A DNA stretch of 64,000 nucleotides. It comes from Anaerolineae bacterium. Lineage in GTDB: Bacteria; Chloroflexota; Anaerolineae; Anaerolineales; UBA4823. The notes under the pieces are model-generated. The model searched no databases. It saw nothing but the letters and a program-made list of their open reading frames with translations, and had not been told where the DNA came from. Made by a program: the position numbers and the translations under genes. Positions 41,538-51,814 of this stretch are shown here, piece by piece; the stretch's first letter is position 1; each line of letters starts with the position of its first letter. The stretch spans positions 62,001 to 126,000 of the forward strand of contig QOQU01000009.1 in assembly GCA_003327455.1 (NCBI GenBank). The letters are read 5' to 3'.

Positions 41538-42668
41538 TCAAGGCTCAGGAGTGTTGGTAGGCCAGGGGGTAAAGGTTGCCGTGGGCTGTAAAGAAGGTAT
41601 TGGAATTATGGTGAAAGATCCGCTGGGTGTTGGACTGCCGAGGTCTATCGGGAAAAGTGGCACTTCAGTGGAAACGGGGGTGATAAAAAGCGGCGTTTCC
41701 TGGAGAAAAACTGGCAACGATGCCGAGGGTGTTGGATTAAGACCAAGACGATTTAAGATTTGATTACCTTCAGAAAAGTAGAATAAGAAAATTGCAGCCA
41801 TCACCCCGATTGTCAGCATAGTTAAGAATGTGGCCGTAGCGAGCCAACGTATCAACCTTGAGGTTGTTTTTCCTACCTGCAAAGCGACGATAGTGATGTT
41901 ATCATGCCCACCCCGCTGATTGGCTAAACTCACCAACTCTTGTAAGGCTCGCTCCAGAGGGCGCTTCCTGATAATGGTAAGAATTTCATGGCTGGCAACT
42001 AAATCCGTCAAGCCATCGCTACAAACGACAATTCGGTCACCTGCTTTCAGTTTGATGCCTTGATTAGCTTCAGCCTGAGGATCTGTTTCATCACCCTGGA
42101 GGTACAGGCGTGTATCGGGCTGAACACCGTATGGGGCGCCAATATATCGCCGAATCACATGAGCGTTTGGATGTAAATGAGCGGTTGCGGCAGGGAGGGT
42201 GCCGAGATCGATGGCTTCCTGAATCCAGGTGTGGTCACGGCTGAGTTGATAAATCTGTTTGTTGCGGATCAAATAAATACGCGTATCGCCAACCGAGGCA
42301 GTGTAGAGGCGCTTGCCGATTACAAATGCACAGGCGCAGGTGCTACCCATGCCTGCCCAATACGGATTGGATTGGGCACTTTCCAGGACGATTTGATTGG
42401 CCTCCTGGATGGCTTGTTTCAAAGCCAGGACGGGATGATCCAGGTTTTGTCTTTCAATAGAGCGCACAATTTGTTCGCTGGCTAATTCGGCTGCGACCTC
42501 GCCGGCCCGATGTCCACCGATTCCGTCTGCAACCACTGCCAAAACCGCTTCCTGGCGTTTCGAGGTGTTGATGCGGAGGATGCGATAACGATCTTCATTG
42601 TTTTTGCCGCTCATACCGGCGTGGGTGATGGCAGCAGTTTTTAGCGCCGGCGTTTTTCCAAGCCTCAT
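41538..42668 (-). CDS. PP2C/PPM Ser/Thr phosphatase with membrane anchor
   Basis: 376 aa. Residues 1-250 are a complete PPM domain: GKNNEDRYRI, VADGIGGHRAGEVAAELA, the ASVGDTRIYLIR strand, SRDHTWIQEA, VVCSDGLTDLV and GGHDNITIVAL, with all metal-binding Asp residues present. One helix (about 268-290) anchors it, and the C-terminal 80 residues are Thr/Pro/Ser-rich and extracytoplasmic. It should dephosphorylate phospho-Thr/Ser proteins in the cytoplasm, opposing Hanks-type kinases. Its ATG overlaps the stop of the FHA protein gene (ATGA), coupling both. Confidence 0.93.
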   Translation of the reverse strand: MRLGKTPALKTAAITHAGMSGKNNEDRYRILRINTSKRQEAVLAVVADGIGGHRAGEVAAELASEQIVRSIERQNLDHPVLALKQAIQEANQIVLESAQSNPYWAGMGSTCACAFVIGKRLYTASVGDTRIYLIRNKQIYQLSRDHTWIQEAIDLGTLPAATAHLHPNAHVIRRYIGAPYGVQPDTRLYLQGDETDPQAEANQGIKLKAGDRIVVCSDGLTDLVASHEILTIIRKRPLERALQELVSLANQRGGHDNITIVALQVGKTTSRLIRWLATATFLTMLTIGVMAAIFLFYFSEGNQILNRLGLNPTPSASLPVFLQETPLFITPVSTEVPLFPIDLGSPTPSGSFTIIPIPSLQPTATFTPWPTNTPEP

Positions 42669-44587
42669 AGATTCTCCTCCCCTGTTCGTGCAAACGTGAT
42701 GTTGGGGTTTGACTGGCGCACTCGAAAACGAAAGCCAACCCGCCCAATGTGAATCAGATCCCCATCTTCGATGGTGACCCCTTCCTGGGATACGGGTGTA
42801 TAGTTGACCCAGGTTCCCATCAGAGAGCCGAGGTCGTAAATGCGGAATTTCCCATCTGCCTGTCGTTCAAGGCGGGCATGGCTCCCTTCAACGGTCGAGT
42901 CATCGATCACCAAAAGATTTTGCAAAGCATTGCTGCCTATGGTCAATTGATCGGTGACCATCGTAAAGGCACCACCTGTATCCTCAGTAAGGGAGTCACC
43001 CAATCGGTATAACAAGGCAAAGACAGTTGGTTTGGCAGGAGGAGTTGAGGGTGAGCGCGCCTCGCCCGATCGATTAACATTCATCTTCGAAAGCGGTAAG
43101 GGTGCAATAGGAACGGGTTGCGTTAAAGGGTCTAGAGGTTGCTTTTTCTGGAGGCCTAGTCGGCGGCTCAAACGTTGGGAAGTTGGTACAAACTGACCAC
43201 GCAGGGTGAGAACCAGGGCGAGGAAAGCAACAGCAAAGAACCCCAGGGTGAGGATGATCAGGGGAAGATTGCGGCTGACAATTTTAGAGGGTGCGGGTAC
43301 AGGACGATTGACCTTGACCAGAATTGGTGTCGCGACGGTCCTGGCAGTCATTCCAAACTCATCCATGATCTCCGCTTGCAGAACGTGTTGCCCGCTTTGC
43401 CTGTACTCGCTCAGATTCCAGACGAAACTATCAAAAGGCGGTTCGAGTTGGTCGAGAATCAATTGATTATCAACATACACGCGCAGTCTGGTAATCGCCC
43501 GCGGCCTGCCATCTGGAAATTCGATGAGAAGGTTCAATCGAAAGGTTTGGGGGTTCAGGTCTTCGGTTGAGTTAGCAATTGCAGAGGCGTTTTCTGGGAG
43601 CTGACGAAGGATCTCGGCTGGTGGGGCAAGGAAGACAACATTAGGTGCTTGAAGGTTAATGCGAAAGTCAACCGGTTGCGAGCGAATCACCGTTTCGCCG
43701 ATCTGAACCTCTGCTTCCAGTTGCCTTTCACTCCCACCCTCTGGTGAGGTGAGGTAGCGAAGCGCATAAACAAACCGCAAAGGCTCTAAGATAACTTCGG
43801 GATCGGGTTGATCTTCTGGATTGGCAAGTACCCAGAAACCCCCTTGAGTCTCTTCCGCCAAAGGTTTAAGAGCGTTGATTGCCTGTGGGTTAGCAGTTGC
43901 CGGTGTGGTCAAGACCCACACTACAATCCGCACCCCGTTTTGCTGAGCTTGTTGCAGGGCATTTTGAATGGCGAGACTTTGATCACCACCCAATGGCGCG
44001 GTTATGAAAAAAACTACTCTTTCCATACCATAACGGGGGGGTGGATCAGACGCGATTTCGATTCCTTTCATCAATGAATCCAAGGATGGATTCGCATCGC
44101 CAGGCACCCGATAGGAGGCCAGGGTATAAAACAACTCGAGGGGATTGTTCAGGTGAGAACGGCTGGGGCCATCGGTGACGATGATGCTCAAATCGTCAAT
44201 GGTCGAACCCAGACGTCTTCTCGCCCAATCTACCAGTCCATCCATCAAGTAGTCATAGCGCGTATTGCCTTGCGCATCGCGCACGAGAAAGGCTGCACTT
44301 GGATTCAGGACAAAAACTACCTGCGCACCAACCCGTTGTTCTTTGAGTTCCTGGAGGTTAATTGGTGTGCTATTTTCGTAAAGCTGAACATTGGAAATAG
44401 ATAACCCATGGATGAATTTGCCGGAGCGAGAAAATACTTTAAGCATGGGGCGCATCAGGGGGAACTCTTGGGGAGGAGGAAGGAACAGAACTACAAAGCC
44501 CTCTGGCGTACTTTGGGCGTGGACTGAATTACCGAAGAGCAGACTCAAAACCAGAATTGTCCCAATCCAACCAGGCAAATAGCGCAT
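42665..44587 (-). CDS. VWA-like and FHA domain membrane protein
   Basis: 640 aa from the second ATG (44587); 44590 is the first. Residues 1-25 are a signal peptide ending VHAQ. The extracytoplasmic part has a VWA-like domain (about 80-260) in which the MIDAS DxSxS is not conserved (VVFVLNPSAAFLV), then Ig-like strands (320-425) with a typical bacterial DNQLILDQLEPPFDSFVWNLS. A membrane helix (about 445-465) leads to a cytoplasmic FHA domain (about 545-630): DDSTVEGSHARL, DLGSLMGTWVN. FHA domains bind phospho-Thr, so it links an outside sensor to cytoplasmic phospho-signalling and is coupled to a PP2C gene. Confidence 0.85.
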   Translation of the reverse strand: MRYLPGWIGTILVLSLLFGNSVHAQSTPEGFVVLFLPPPQEFPLMRPMLKVFSRSGKFIHGLSISNVQLYENSTPINLQELKEQRVGAQVVFVLNPSAAFLVRDAQGNTRYDYLMDGLVDWARRRLGSTIDDLSIIVTDGPSRSHLNNPLELFYTLASYRVPGDANPSLDSLMKGIEIASDPPPRYGMERVVFFITAPLGGDQSLAIQNALQQAQQNGVRIVVWVLTTPATANPQAINALKPLAEETQGGFWVLANPEDQPDPEVILEPLRFVYALRYLTSPEGGSERQLEAEVQIGETVIRSQPVDFRINLQAPNVVFLAPPAEILRQLPENASAIANSTEDLNPQTFRLNLLIEFPDGRPRAITRLRVYVDNQLILDQLEPPFDSFVWNLSEYRQSGQHVLQAEIMDEFGMTARTVATPILVKVNRPVPAPSKIVSRNLPLIILTLGFFAVAFLALVLTLRGQFVPTSQRLSRRLGLQKKQPLDPLTQPVPIAPLPLSKMNVNRSGEARSPSTPPAKPTVFALLYRLGDSLTEDTGGAFTMVTDQLTIGSNALQNLLVIDDSTVEGSHARLERQADGKFRIYDLGSLMGTWVNYTPVSQEGVTIEDGDLIHIGRVGFRFRVRQSNPNITFARTGEENL

Positions 44588-44594
44588 CATGGTA

Positions 44595-44603
44595 ATTCTA
44601 GCA
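44595..44603 (-). promoter_or_regulatory. Extended -10 box for the FHA-PP2C operon (near leaderless)
   Basis: Minus strand TGC TAGAAT (44603-44595). The hexamer ends 7 nt before ATG 44587 and 4 nt before ATG 44590, so the transcript would start at the gene start. No Shine-Dalgarno sequence. Confidence 0.45.
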
Positions 44604-44611
44604 TACCTTAG

Positions 44612-45643
<1,032 letters not shown>

Positions 45644-45657
45644 AACGAAGCGCCGGA

Positions 45658-47718
45658 ATGGTTTCAGATTCTCAAGCACTATTTTCTTCTTATCAAGAGC
45701 GGTGGGGGTTGATTTATGTGCGCCTGACTGCAGGTCTGATCGGTTTGCTTTCTCTACGCATTGGAGGAGTGCTGATCCAGCAAGCCCTCGCTCAGGGCTT
45801 ACTGAGTGCTTCGCGCCGCTATCAGGCTGCTATCCTGATTTCAGGTCTTGTTTTTCTGATTTCGCTGATTGTAGTGGCAGGCAGTTTTGGGAGAGGAAAA
45901 GACCGCTGTCGGAAGGCTCTGCATTCGGGAACTCTTAGATTAGCTGGCTGGGGAAAGTTTAACCTGATCATCCTGGTAGTATTTAACCTTCTCCTGAGCC
46001 TGGCGTTGATAGAACGGAGCGCTGGATTTTTTCAACCCTACTGGACGCGTTTAGGCGGTCTGGCTCTCTTGTTTCTCCTGGGAATCCCTTTTGTGCAGGC
46101 GACCTTTGCATTCCAGAGCCCTGCTTATACCCTCAGCGTTTCCTTTCTGATCAGTGCGCTCACGCTCCAGATCGTTTCCCTGCTGACCAATGTTTCTACC
46201 TATCCCTTTACTCTGGAATGGTCCGAAGCCAGCCGCTATTACTATGCCTCGCTTTTTCGAGGTGAGCAGATTTATGGTTTCAAAACAGCCTGGAGCGTCT
46301 TGCATCCCAGCCGCTACTTGTTGCAGGCAGTTCCGTTTTTATTGCCGCAATCCCCTCTCTGGCTACACCGCCTCTGGCAGGTGGGGTTATGGATTGGAAT
46401 TAGCGGGATAACAGCTTACGCTGTAATGTGGCGTTTTGGCAGGGGATTATCCGCCTGGCAGCGGAGGATTGGGGGTGCATGGTTCTTTCTGTACTTATTG
46501 TTTGGACCGATTTATTATCATCTGCAACTCGCTGTCCTACCCTTGCTGTTTGGCTTTCAGCCGCATCCTAAATCGAACACCACCAGAGGGGTTTCGATCT
46601 TGCTTTTTGTCCTCTGCTCGCTATGGGCAGGTTTGAGCCGGGTGAACTGGTATCCCGTTCCGGCTTTGATTGCGATCATTCTTTACATCCTGGAGACCCC
46701 TTACAAAGGAAATTTCTGGCGCTATATCTGGCGCCCGCTGATGTGGGCAATCGCAGGGATAAGCCTGGCTCTGCTCGCTCATTGGGGCTATATCCAGGTA
46801 TCGGGTAATCCTGCAGCCTGGTTTGGTACCAGTTTGACTTCCCAATTGCTCTGGTATCGCCTGTTGCCCAACCCAACTTACCCGCCTGGCATTCTCCTGG
46901 CTTCGTGGATCGTGATCCTGCCGTTGATTTGGTTGATCTATTGCCAGCTCAATCCCTATCGGGCTTCGTTTCATCCCTGGCGCTGGCTGGGGTTAGGAGG
47001 TATCTTGTTGGTGTTGTACTTGGGTGGGTGCGTGGTGAGCGTCAAGATCGGCGGTGGTAGCAATTTACATAACCTGGATGCCTTTTGGATGTGCTTAGGG
47101 ATTGTTTTTGTTGCTATCATGACCCGGAACTTCTCTTTCGACGATTCTCCCGCGCAAACTGATCAGCCTGCGCCTGACCTGCCAACGGCGATGAGAGACC
47201 GGTTGAGCCAGATAGCGCGGGTTGCCACTTTGATTGTGCCAGCCTTCTTCCTCTTAGCCTCCCTTGAGCCGTTTTTCCATCCTGACTGGAATGCCACCGA
47301 AAAAGCGTTGCGCCGTATTCAGAGCCTGGTCAAAGAGGTGCCTCCTGATCGGGAAATCCTGTTGATTTCAGAGCGCCATTTGATCACCTTCGGCTACCTT
47401 ACAGGCATCCGTCTGGTGCCAGAATATGAGCGCGTTTTCCTGATGGAGATGGCGATGGCGAACAATCAGCCTTATCTCCAGCAGTTTTATCAAGACCTGC
47501 GGGAGCATCGCTTTGCATTGATCGTTAATGAGCCACTTTATACGGCTACAAAGAGTCAACCACTGCGCTTTGGCGAGGAAAACAACGTCTGGGTGGAGCG
47601 AGTGTCACAGCCTTTGCTTTGCTATTACAAACCGCTTCAACAGGCACGAATGTTATTGCGCGGGGAGGAAATCCAGTTCCTCGAACCGCGTTCGAAAACG
47701 GCGCCGGGTTGCCCATGA
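45658..47718 (+). CDS. Large polytopic membrane protein, family A copy 1 (GT-C-like)
   Basis: 686 aa with many hydrophobic helices through residue about 545 and a soluble C-terminal part. Key segments shared with copy 2 (49743-51758): LEWSEASRYYYASLF, the HPSRYLLQAVPFL stretch, VSVKIGGGSNLHN, ERHLITFG and EMAMANNQPYLQQFY. An acidic residue just after the first long loop and the overall plan resemble GT-C membrane glycosyltransferases that use lipid-phosphate sugars, but no named family is recognised. ATG 45658 has a poor ribosome site; the gene begins 14 nt after gmd, so it is cotranscribed with it. Confidence 0.75.
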   Translation: MVSDSQALFSSYQERWGLIYVRLTAGLIGLLSLRIGGVLIQQALAQGLLSASRRYQAAILISGLVFLISLIVVAGSFGRGKDRCRKALHSGTLRLAGWGKFNLIILVVFNLLLSLALIERSAGFFQPYWTRLGGLALLFLLGIPFVQATFAFQSPAYTLSVSFLISALTLQIVSLLTNVSTYPFTLEWSEASRYYYASLFRGEQIYGFKTAWSVLHPSRYLLQAVPFLLPQSPLWLHRLWQVGLWIGISGITAYAVMWRFGRGLSAWQRRIGGAWFFLYLLFGPIYYHLQLAVLPLLFGFQPHPKSNTTRGVSILLFVLCSLWAGLSRVNWYPVPALIAIILYILETPYKGNFWRYIWRPLMWAIAGISLALLAHWGYIQVSGNPAAWFGTSLTSQLLWYRLLPNPTYPPGILLASWIVILPLIWLIYCQLNPYRASFHPWRWLGLGGILLVLYLGGCVVSVKIGGGSNLHNLDAFWMCLGIVFVAIMTRNFSFDDSPAQTDQPAPDLPTAMRDRLSQIARVATLIVPAFFLLASLEPFFHPDWNATEKALRRIQSLVKEVPPDREILLISERHLITFGYLTGIRLVPEYERVFLMEMAMANNQPYLQQFYQDLREHRFALIVNEPLYTATKSQPLRFGEENNVWVERVSQPLLCYYKPLQQARMLLRGEEIQFLEPRSKTAPGCP

Positions 47719-47746
47719 AACCTGATAGGGAATAGCGATTGACCAG

Positions 47747-49750
47747 ATGAGCACGTATCTCCTTCGAGGTTCGTTTGTTCCATTAGCTGTTTTCTGTGCC
47801 CTCTCTTGCCTGTGGTGGCTGGCGGGCTGGCTGCTTACACGCTCGCTCTTTCTCCTGAAGGCGCGTGAGAGAGTCATGGCCGGGCTGGGGTTGGGATTTC
47901 TTCTCCATATCGTCCTGGCAAATCTGCTGGCTCACCTTTTCCCATTCTCAATAGCTTATTGGCTGGGCGTTTTCTTGCTATTAGCTGGGGCTGTTGGGCT
48001 GGCTTTGCGTTCTCCTTCTCGTCGACCGGTGTTGCCGGAGGTTAAGGAGAGTGTTTTTATCATTCTGGCTTTTTTTCTGTTATTTGGTTTGTTTTCGCTC
48101 ATCAATCGTGGACTGGCGATTTTTGATGAAGGCTATAATTTGCCCCTGGTTTCGCGTATGGCGGCCGGTGATGTTCCACCACACTTTTTCTTCTATCCGT
48201 CCGCTCCCATGCCTTATCATTACGGCCTGCATCTCTTTGCCGCCGCGCTGGTGCGCTTGGGAGGATTGACTGTTTGGAGTGCCTTCGATCTCAGCCGCGC
48301 CTTTACCCATGCGCTGATGTTGATCCTGGCGGGTCTCTGGTTCTGGAGGATGACTCAGAGCTACTGGAAGGCCGTTGCCGGAGCTACGATCGTCTATTTT
48401 GCTGGCGGCACGCAATGGCTTTTGCTGTTGGTTCCACCGAACTGGCTGGCGCGTTTTGGTGAGCACATCCCCTTGATCAATGCTGCCGCTGTGAGCGGTC
48501 AGAATCTGCTCGATGTGATTTCCCGCCCATGGAACATTGAGAACGGCATAGGCCCTTTATTCCCCTTTGCATTCATCAGCGGCATCTTTTTGCCCCAAAA
48601 TCTGGCCTTGACCAGTACAGGCGCCTGTCTGGCGCTTACGATATTTCTACTGCTTTTGCTCGATCGCCCCAATCTCTCCCTGACGGGAGAGTTGTTGCTG
48701 AGTCTGGTGCTCGCCTCGCTGGCGCTTACCGGGGAGCATTTGTTTGTCCTGGTGATGGCTGCCATTGGGATTATCTGGCTGACCAGAGTGCTTTTACATC
48801 CTTCCGGCTGGAATTTTAGCAGGCTGCTTGGGTTATTTCTGCCAGCGACGATCTTGAGCCTGAGTATGGGCGGGGTGATGACTGTTTGGGTCGGACGCCT
48901 GATTTCAACCTTGTTGGGTAGAGAAAGCTTGTATGGTTTTGGATTAACCGGCTTTCGCTTCTACTGGCCGCCTGCGGTGATGTCGGTCCATTTTGGAAGG
49001 CTGGAGTTGTGGCAACCATACCATCTGATCGTTGCTCTGGCTCAAATGGGGCCCGCTTTGGTCTTAATCCTTCTCTCATCCTGGAGGTTGAGGAATCACT
49101 GGCGGCGAGGGCGTTGGTTAACCACAGCGCTGGTTCTATCCCCCTGGCTGGGCGGCACACTCTCGCTTTTCCTTGAATACCAGGAGCGGGCGCGAGAGAT
49201 CACTCGCTTCCTGGATATCTCTTTACTACTCGGCGTGATCCTCGCTCTGCCCCTGCTTTTACGGGTTTTGCCCCGCGTCCAACGTTCACTACAATGGCTG
49301 ATTCTGGTGGGATTGGGCTGCCTGACCTTTAGCGGTTTGGCGACGTTTGCAGTTCAATTGCTGGCTATTCCAACCCCTCAATATACCTATTTCATCACCC
49401 CTTTGGATGTCCAATTCTCTCGAAAGTACTGGAATACATTATCGCCTCAAGCGCAAATCTTCGACCCTAACGCGGCTCGTTCTGTGGTGATCTTTGGTCG
49501 AAATGTGGGCTTGGTCAGTGAAGATTATCGCAAACCCCTTCCTACCTGGTTGCAATTGGTCGAAAACTTCTCTACCCAAAATCTGGCAGAAGCAGGATAT
49601 ACCCATATCTACCTCGATGATCAGTACTGGAAACGACTGTCGAGTGTCGAAAAGACGACTCTGGAGCGGAGTTGTGTAAAATTGGTCGATTCGTTTGTTC
49701 GGGAGGAACAATTCCGTTCTCTTTACACCATCGAGGACTGCGATGAGTAA
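47747..49750 (+). CDS. Large polytopic membrane protein, family B copy 1 (GT-C-like)
   Basis: 667 aa, mostly membrane helices to about residue 540, then a soluble tail. The first long outside loop contains GLAIFDEGYNLPLVSRMAAGD, followed by YHYGLHLFAAALVRLGG; Asp-Glu at this place is the usual catalytic pair of GT-C glycosyltransferases. Family B copy 2 (51815-53815) shares these and AQIFDPN ... VIFGR and GYTHIYLDDQYW. Not a family I can name. Starts 28 nt after copy 1 of A; its end overlaps the next A gene by 8 nt. Confidence 0.75.
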   Translation: MSTYLLRGSFVPLAVFCALSCLWWLAGWLLTRSLFLLKARERVMAGLGLGFLLHIVLANLLAHLFPFSIAYWLGVFLLLAGAVGLALRSPSRRPVLPEVKESVFIILAFFLLFGLFSLINRGLAIFDEGYNLPLVSRMAAGDVPPHFFFYPSAPMPYHYGLHLFAAALVRLGGLTVWSAFDLSRAFTHALMLILAGLWFWRMTQSYWKAVAGATIVYFAGGTQWLLLLVPPNWLARFGEHIPLINAAAVSGQNLLDVISRPWNIENGIGPLFPFAFISGIFLPQNLALTSTGACLALTIFLLLLLDRPNLSLTGELLLSLVLASLALTGEHLFVLVMAAIGIIWLTRVLLHPSGWNFSRLLGLFLPATILSLSMGGVMTVWVGRLISTLLGRESLYGFGLTGFRFYWPPAVMSVHFGRLELWQPYHLIVALAQMGPALVLILLSSWRLRNHWRRGRWLTTALVLSPWLGGTLSLFLEYQERAREITRFLDISLLLGVILALPLLLRVLPRVQRSLQWLILVGLGCLTFSGLATFAVQLLAIPTPQYTYFITPLDVQFSRKYWNTLSPQAQIFDPNAARSVVIFGRNVGLVSEDYRKPLPTWLQLVENFSTQNLAEAGYTHIYLDDQYWKRLSSVEKTTLERSCVKLVDSFVREEQFRSLYTIEDCDE

Positions 49751-51758
49751 TGGAATGTATCTCCGTCTTTCCAGCCTCCTATTAGTATTTCTTTCCTTAA
49801 CCACAGCCTACCGCTGGATTTTACAGGGCTACCAGTACGATAGCTGGTTTCTCCCACGCCGGGTGGTGGTCAATCTCCTGGTCCTTGGTCTGGGCGTGTT
49901 GATCCAAGGCGCTGTAATCTGGCTCTCAACCTCGGAGGTTCGCCATCGGATCGCAGGTCGGCTATCTCGATGGTTCCGCTCCGCTTTTCTGAGCGGGCTG
50001 GGGATAGCCATAATTGGCCTGGGGGCGACATTTCTGGCTTTTGGGCAATTTGGTGACCCCTATCTGGATTGGATGGCGCGTTTATGGCTTTTCCTTCAAT
50101 CGGTGTGGTGGATTGGCGCAATTCTCTATTTGCGCAATGAGGGAAGAGAAAATTTGCCGCTAACGATTTTGCGGGCGCTCTTGATGGGTGGTTTTTGTTT
50201 CAGCGTGGGTTCGTTCCTGCCCAAGGTTTCAACCCATCCATTTTCCCTGGATTGGTCGGAGACCAGTCGGTATTACTATGCTTCTTTGTTCTTTGCTGAG
50301 CAGGTGTATGGTGTGAAAGCAGCCTGGAGCCCTTTGCACCCCAGCCGTTATCTCCTCCAGGCAATCCCTTTCCTGTTTCATCCTTTGCCACTTTGGGTTC
50401 ATCGCTTCTGGCAGGTTGTGCTTTGGATTGGATGCTCTGCAGGGACAAGCTGGCTTTTAGTGCGGAGATTGCGACTTGAAAAGGATCGCTGGCTGGCATG
50501 GCTGTACGGCTATCTTTTCCTGATGGTCGGCGCAGTTTATTACCATTTGTTGGTGATTCCAGCATTGCTGTTTGCCTTTTGTGCAACTCAATTTGACAAT
50601 AATCGCAAGAACATACATTTTGGAATTGCACTTCTCCTTGCTTCGGTCTGGGCAGGTATCAGCCGCGTCAACTGGTTGCCAATGCCAGCAATTTTATTTG
50701 TGACACTCTATCTGTTGGAGCGTCCCACTCACGGGCAGAAAATTTGGCGTTACTTGTTTGCTCCTTTTTTGATTTCGGTTGCGAGTAGTCTGGTCGGGAT
50801 GTTATCGTCTGCAGCCTATGTCAAACTCTCTGGTAACCCGGCAAACTATTTCACCTCCAGCTTCACCTCGGATCTGCTTTGGCAACGTTTATTGCCCAAT
50901 CCCACCTATTATGGTGGTATTCTGCTGCCCATTTTCTTTGTCTCCTTTCCGGTAATACTCACCCTCTATGAAAAGCGTCTCCAGAGGCTTAACCTCGGCT
51001 GGTTGCGTGGTATTGGTTTAGCAGCCATTCTGGGAGTGCTTTTTTTAGTGGGAGTGATTGTCAGTGTAAAAATAGGGGGCGGTAGTAATTTGCATAACTT
51101 CGATGGTTATCTGGTGGTCTTATGGTTAATTCTCTATTACTTTGCATGGGGCAGGGTAAAGAGCGAAAACGAGTCGCAAACATATTCTCCGCTCCAGAGG
51201 GCTGAAAATTTTGGCTTTTTCGGTAGCCTCTTTGTTCATCGCGAAGGTGCTTTCTGGCGAGTCATCCATGCCTGGCTGGTTATTGCTCCTTTACCCTTTG
51301 CCATCTTTCAGGGAGGGCCTGTTAAAACCTACCCGCCCGAAAGGGTAGAAGAAGCGCTGGATGCCCTGTACTCTATCGTAGAGAAAGCGACTGACGCTCA
51401 TAAGGAAATTCTGTTCATCACCGAACGCCATCTACTGACCTTCGGAGTTTTACCCAATGTGCCTTTGGTCGCTGATTACGAGAAAGTTTGGTTGATGGAA
51501 ATGGCGATGGCGAATCATCGCCAGTATTTAGAAAAGTTCTATGCCGATTTAGCCAAACGTCGTTTTGCTGTGATTGTTTCGACCCAAACCTACCTCTCGC
51601 CTCAAGGAGACACCGGTCGGTTTGGAGATGAAAACCGTGCCTGGCGTAAGCGAGTCAACCGCCCTGTCTTATGTTACTATAAGCCTTATCTGCGTTTTCG
51701 CGAATTCAACTTCGAAATCCTGTTGCCGCGCGAGCAAGTCCAACGGCGGTGTCGTTAA
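49743..51758 (+). CDS. Large polytopic membrane protein, family A copy 2
   Basis: 671 aa from ATG 49743, which overlaps the end of family B copy 1 by 8 nt and has GAGGA 5 nt upstream. Paralogue of 45658-47718 along its whole length: LDWSETSRYYYASLF, LHPSRYLLQAIPFL, WAGISRVNWLPMPA, VSVKIGGGSNLHNF, ITERHLLTFGVLP, MEMAMANHRQYLEKFY. Same helix plan and similar length. The copies differ clearly in many positions, so the duplication is not recent. Confidence 0.75.
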   Translation: MSNGMYLRLSSLLLVFLSLTTAYRWILQGYQYDSWFLPRRVVVNLLVLGLGVLIQGAVIWLSTSEVRHRIAGRLSRWFRSAFLSGLGIAIIGLGATFLAFGQFGDPYLDWMARLWLFLQSVWWIGAILYLRNEGRENLPLTILRALLMGGFCFSVGSFLPKVSTHPFSLDWSETSRYYYASLFFAEQVYGVKAAWSPLHPSRYLLQAIPFLFHPLPLWVHRFWQVVLWIGCSAGTSWLLVRRLRLEKDRWLAWLYGYLFLMVGAVYYHLLVIPALLFAFCATQFDNNRKNIHFGIALLLASVWAGISRVNWLPMPAILFVTLYLLERPTHGQKIWRYLFAPFLISVASSLVGMLSSAAYVKLSGNPANYFTSSFTSDLLWQRLLPNPTYYGGILLPIFFVSFPVILTLYEKRLQRLNLGWLRGIGLAAILGVLFLVGVIVSVKIGGGSNLHNFDGYLVVLWLILYYFAWGRVKSENESQTYSPLQRAENFGFFGSLFVHREGAFWRVIHAWLVIAPLPFAIFQGGPVKTYPPERVEEALDALYSIVEKATDAHKEILFITERHLLTFGVLPNVPLVADYEKVWLMEMAMANHRQYLEKFYADLAKRRFAVIVSTQTYLSPQGDTGRFGDENRAWRKRVNRPVLCYYKPYLRFREFNFEILLPREQVQRRCR

Positions 51759-51814
51759 ACCCTTGTTTGATTGAATATTCTGGTATATCCTTTCCAGGAG
51801 GTTTACCTCATGTA

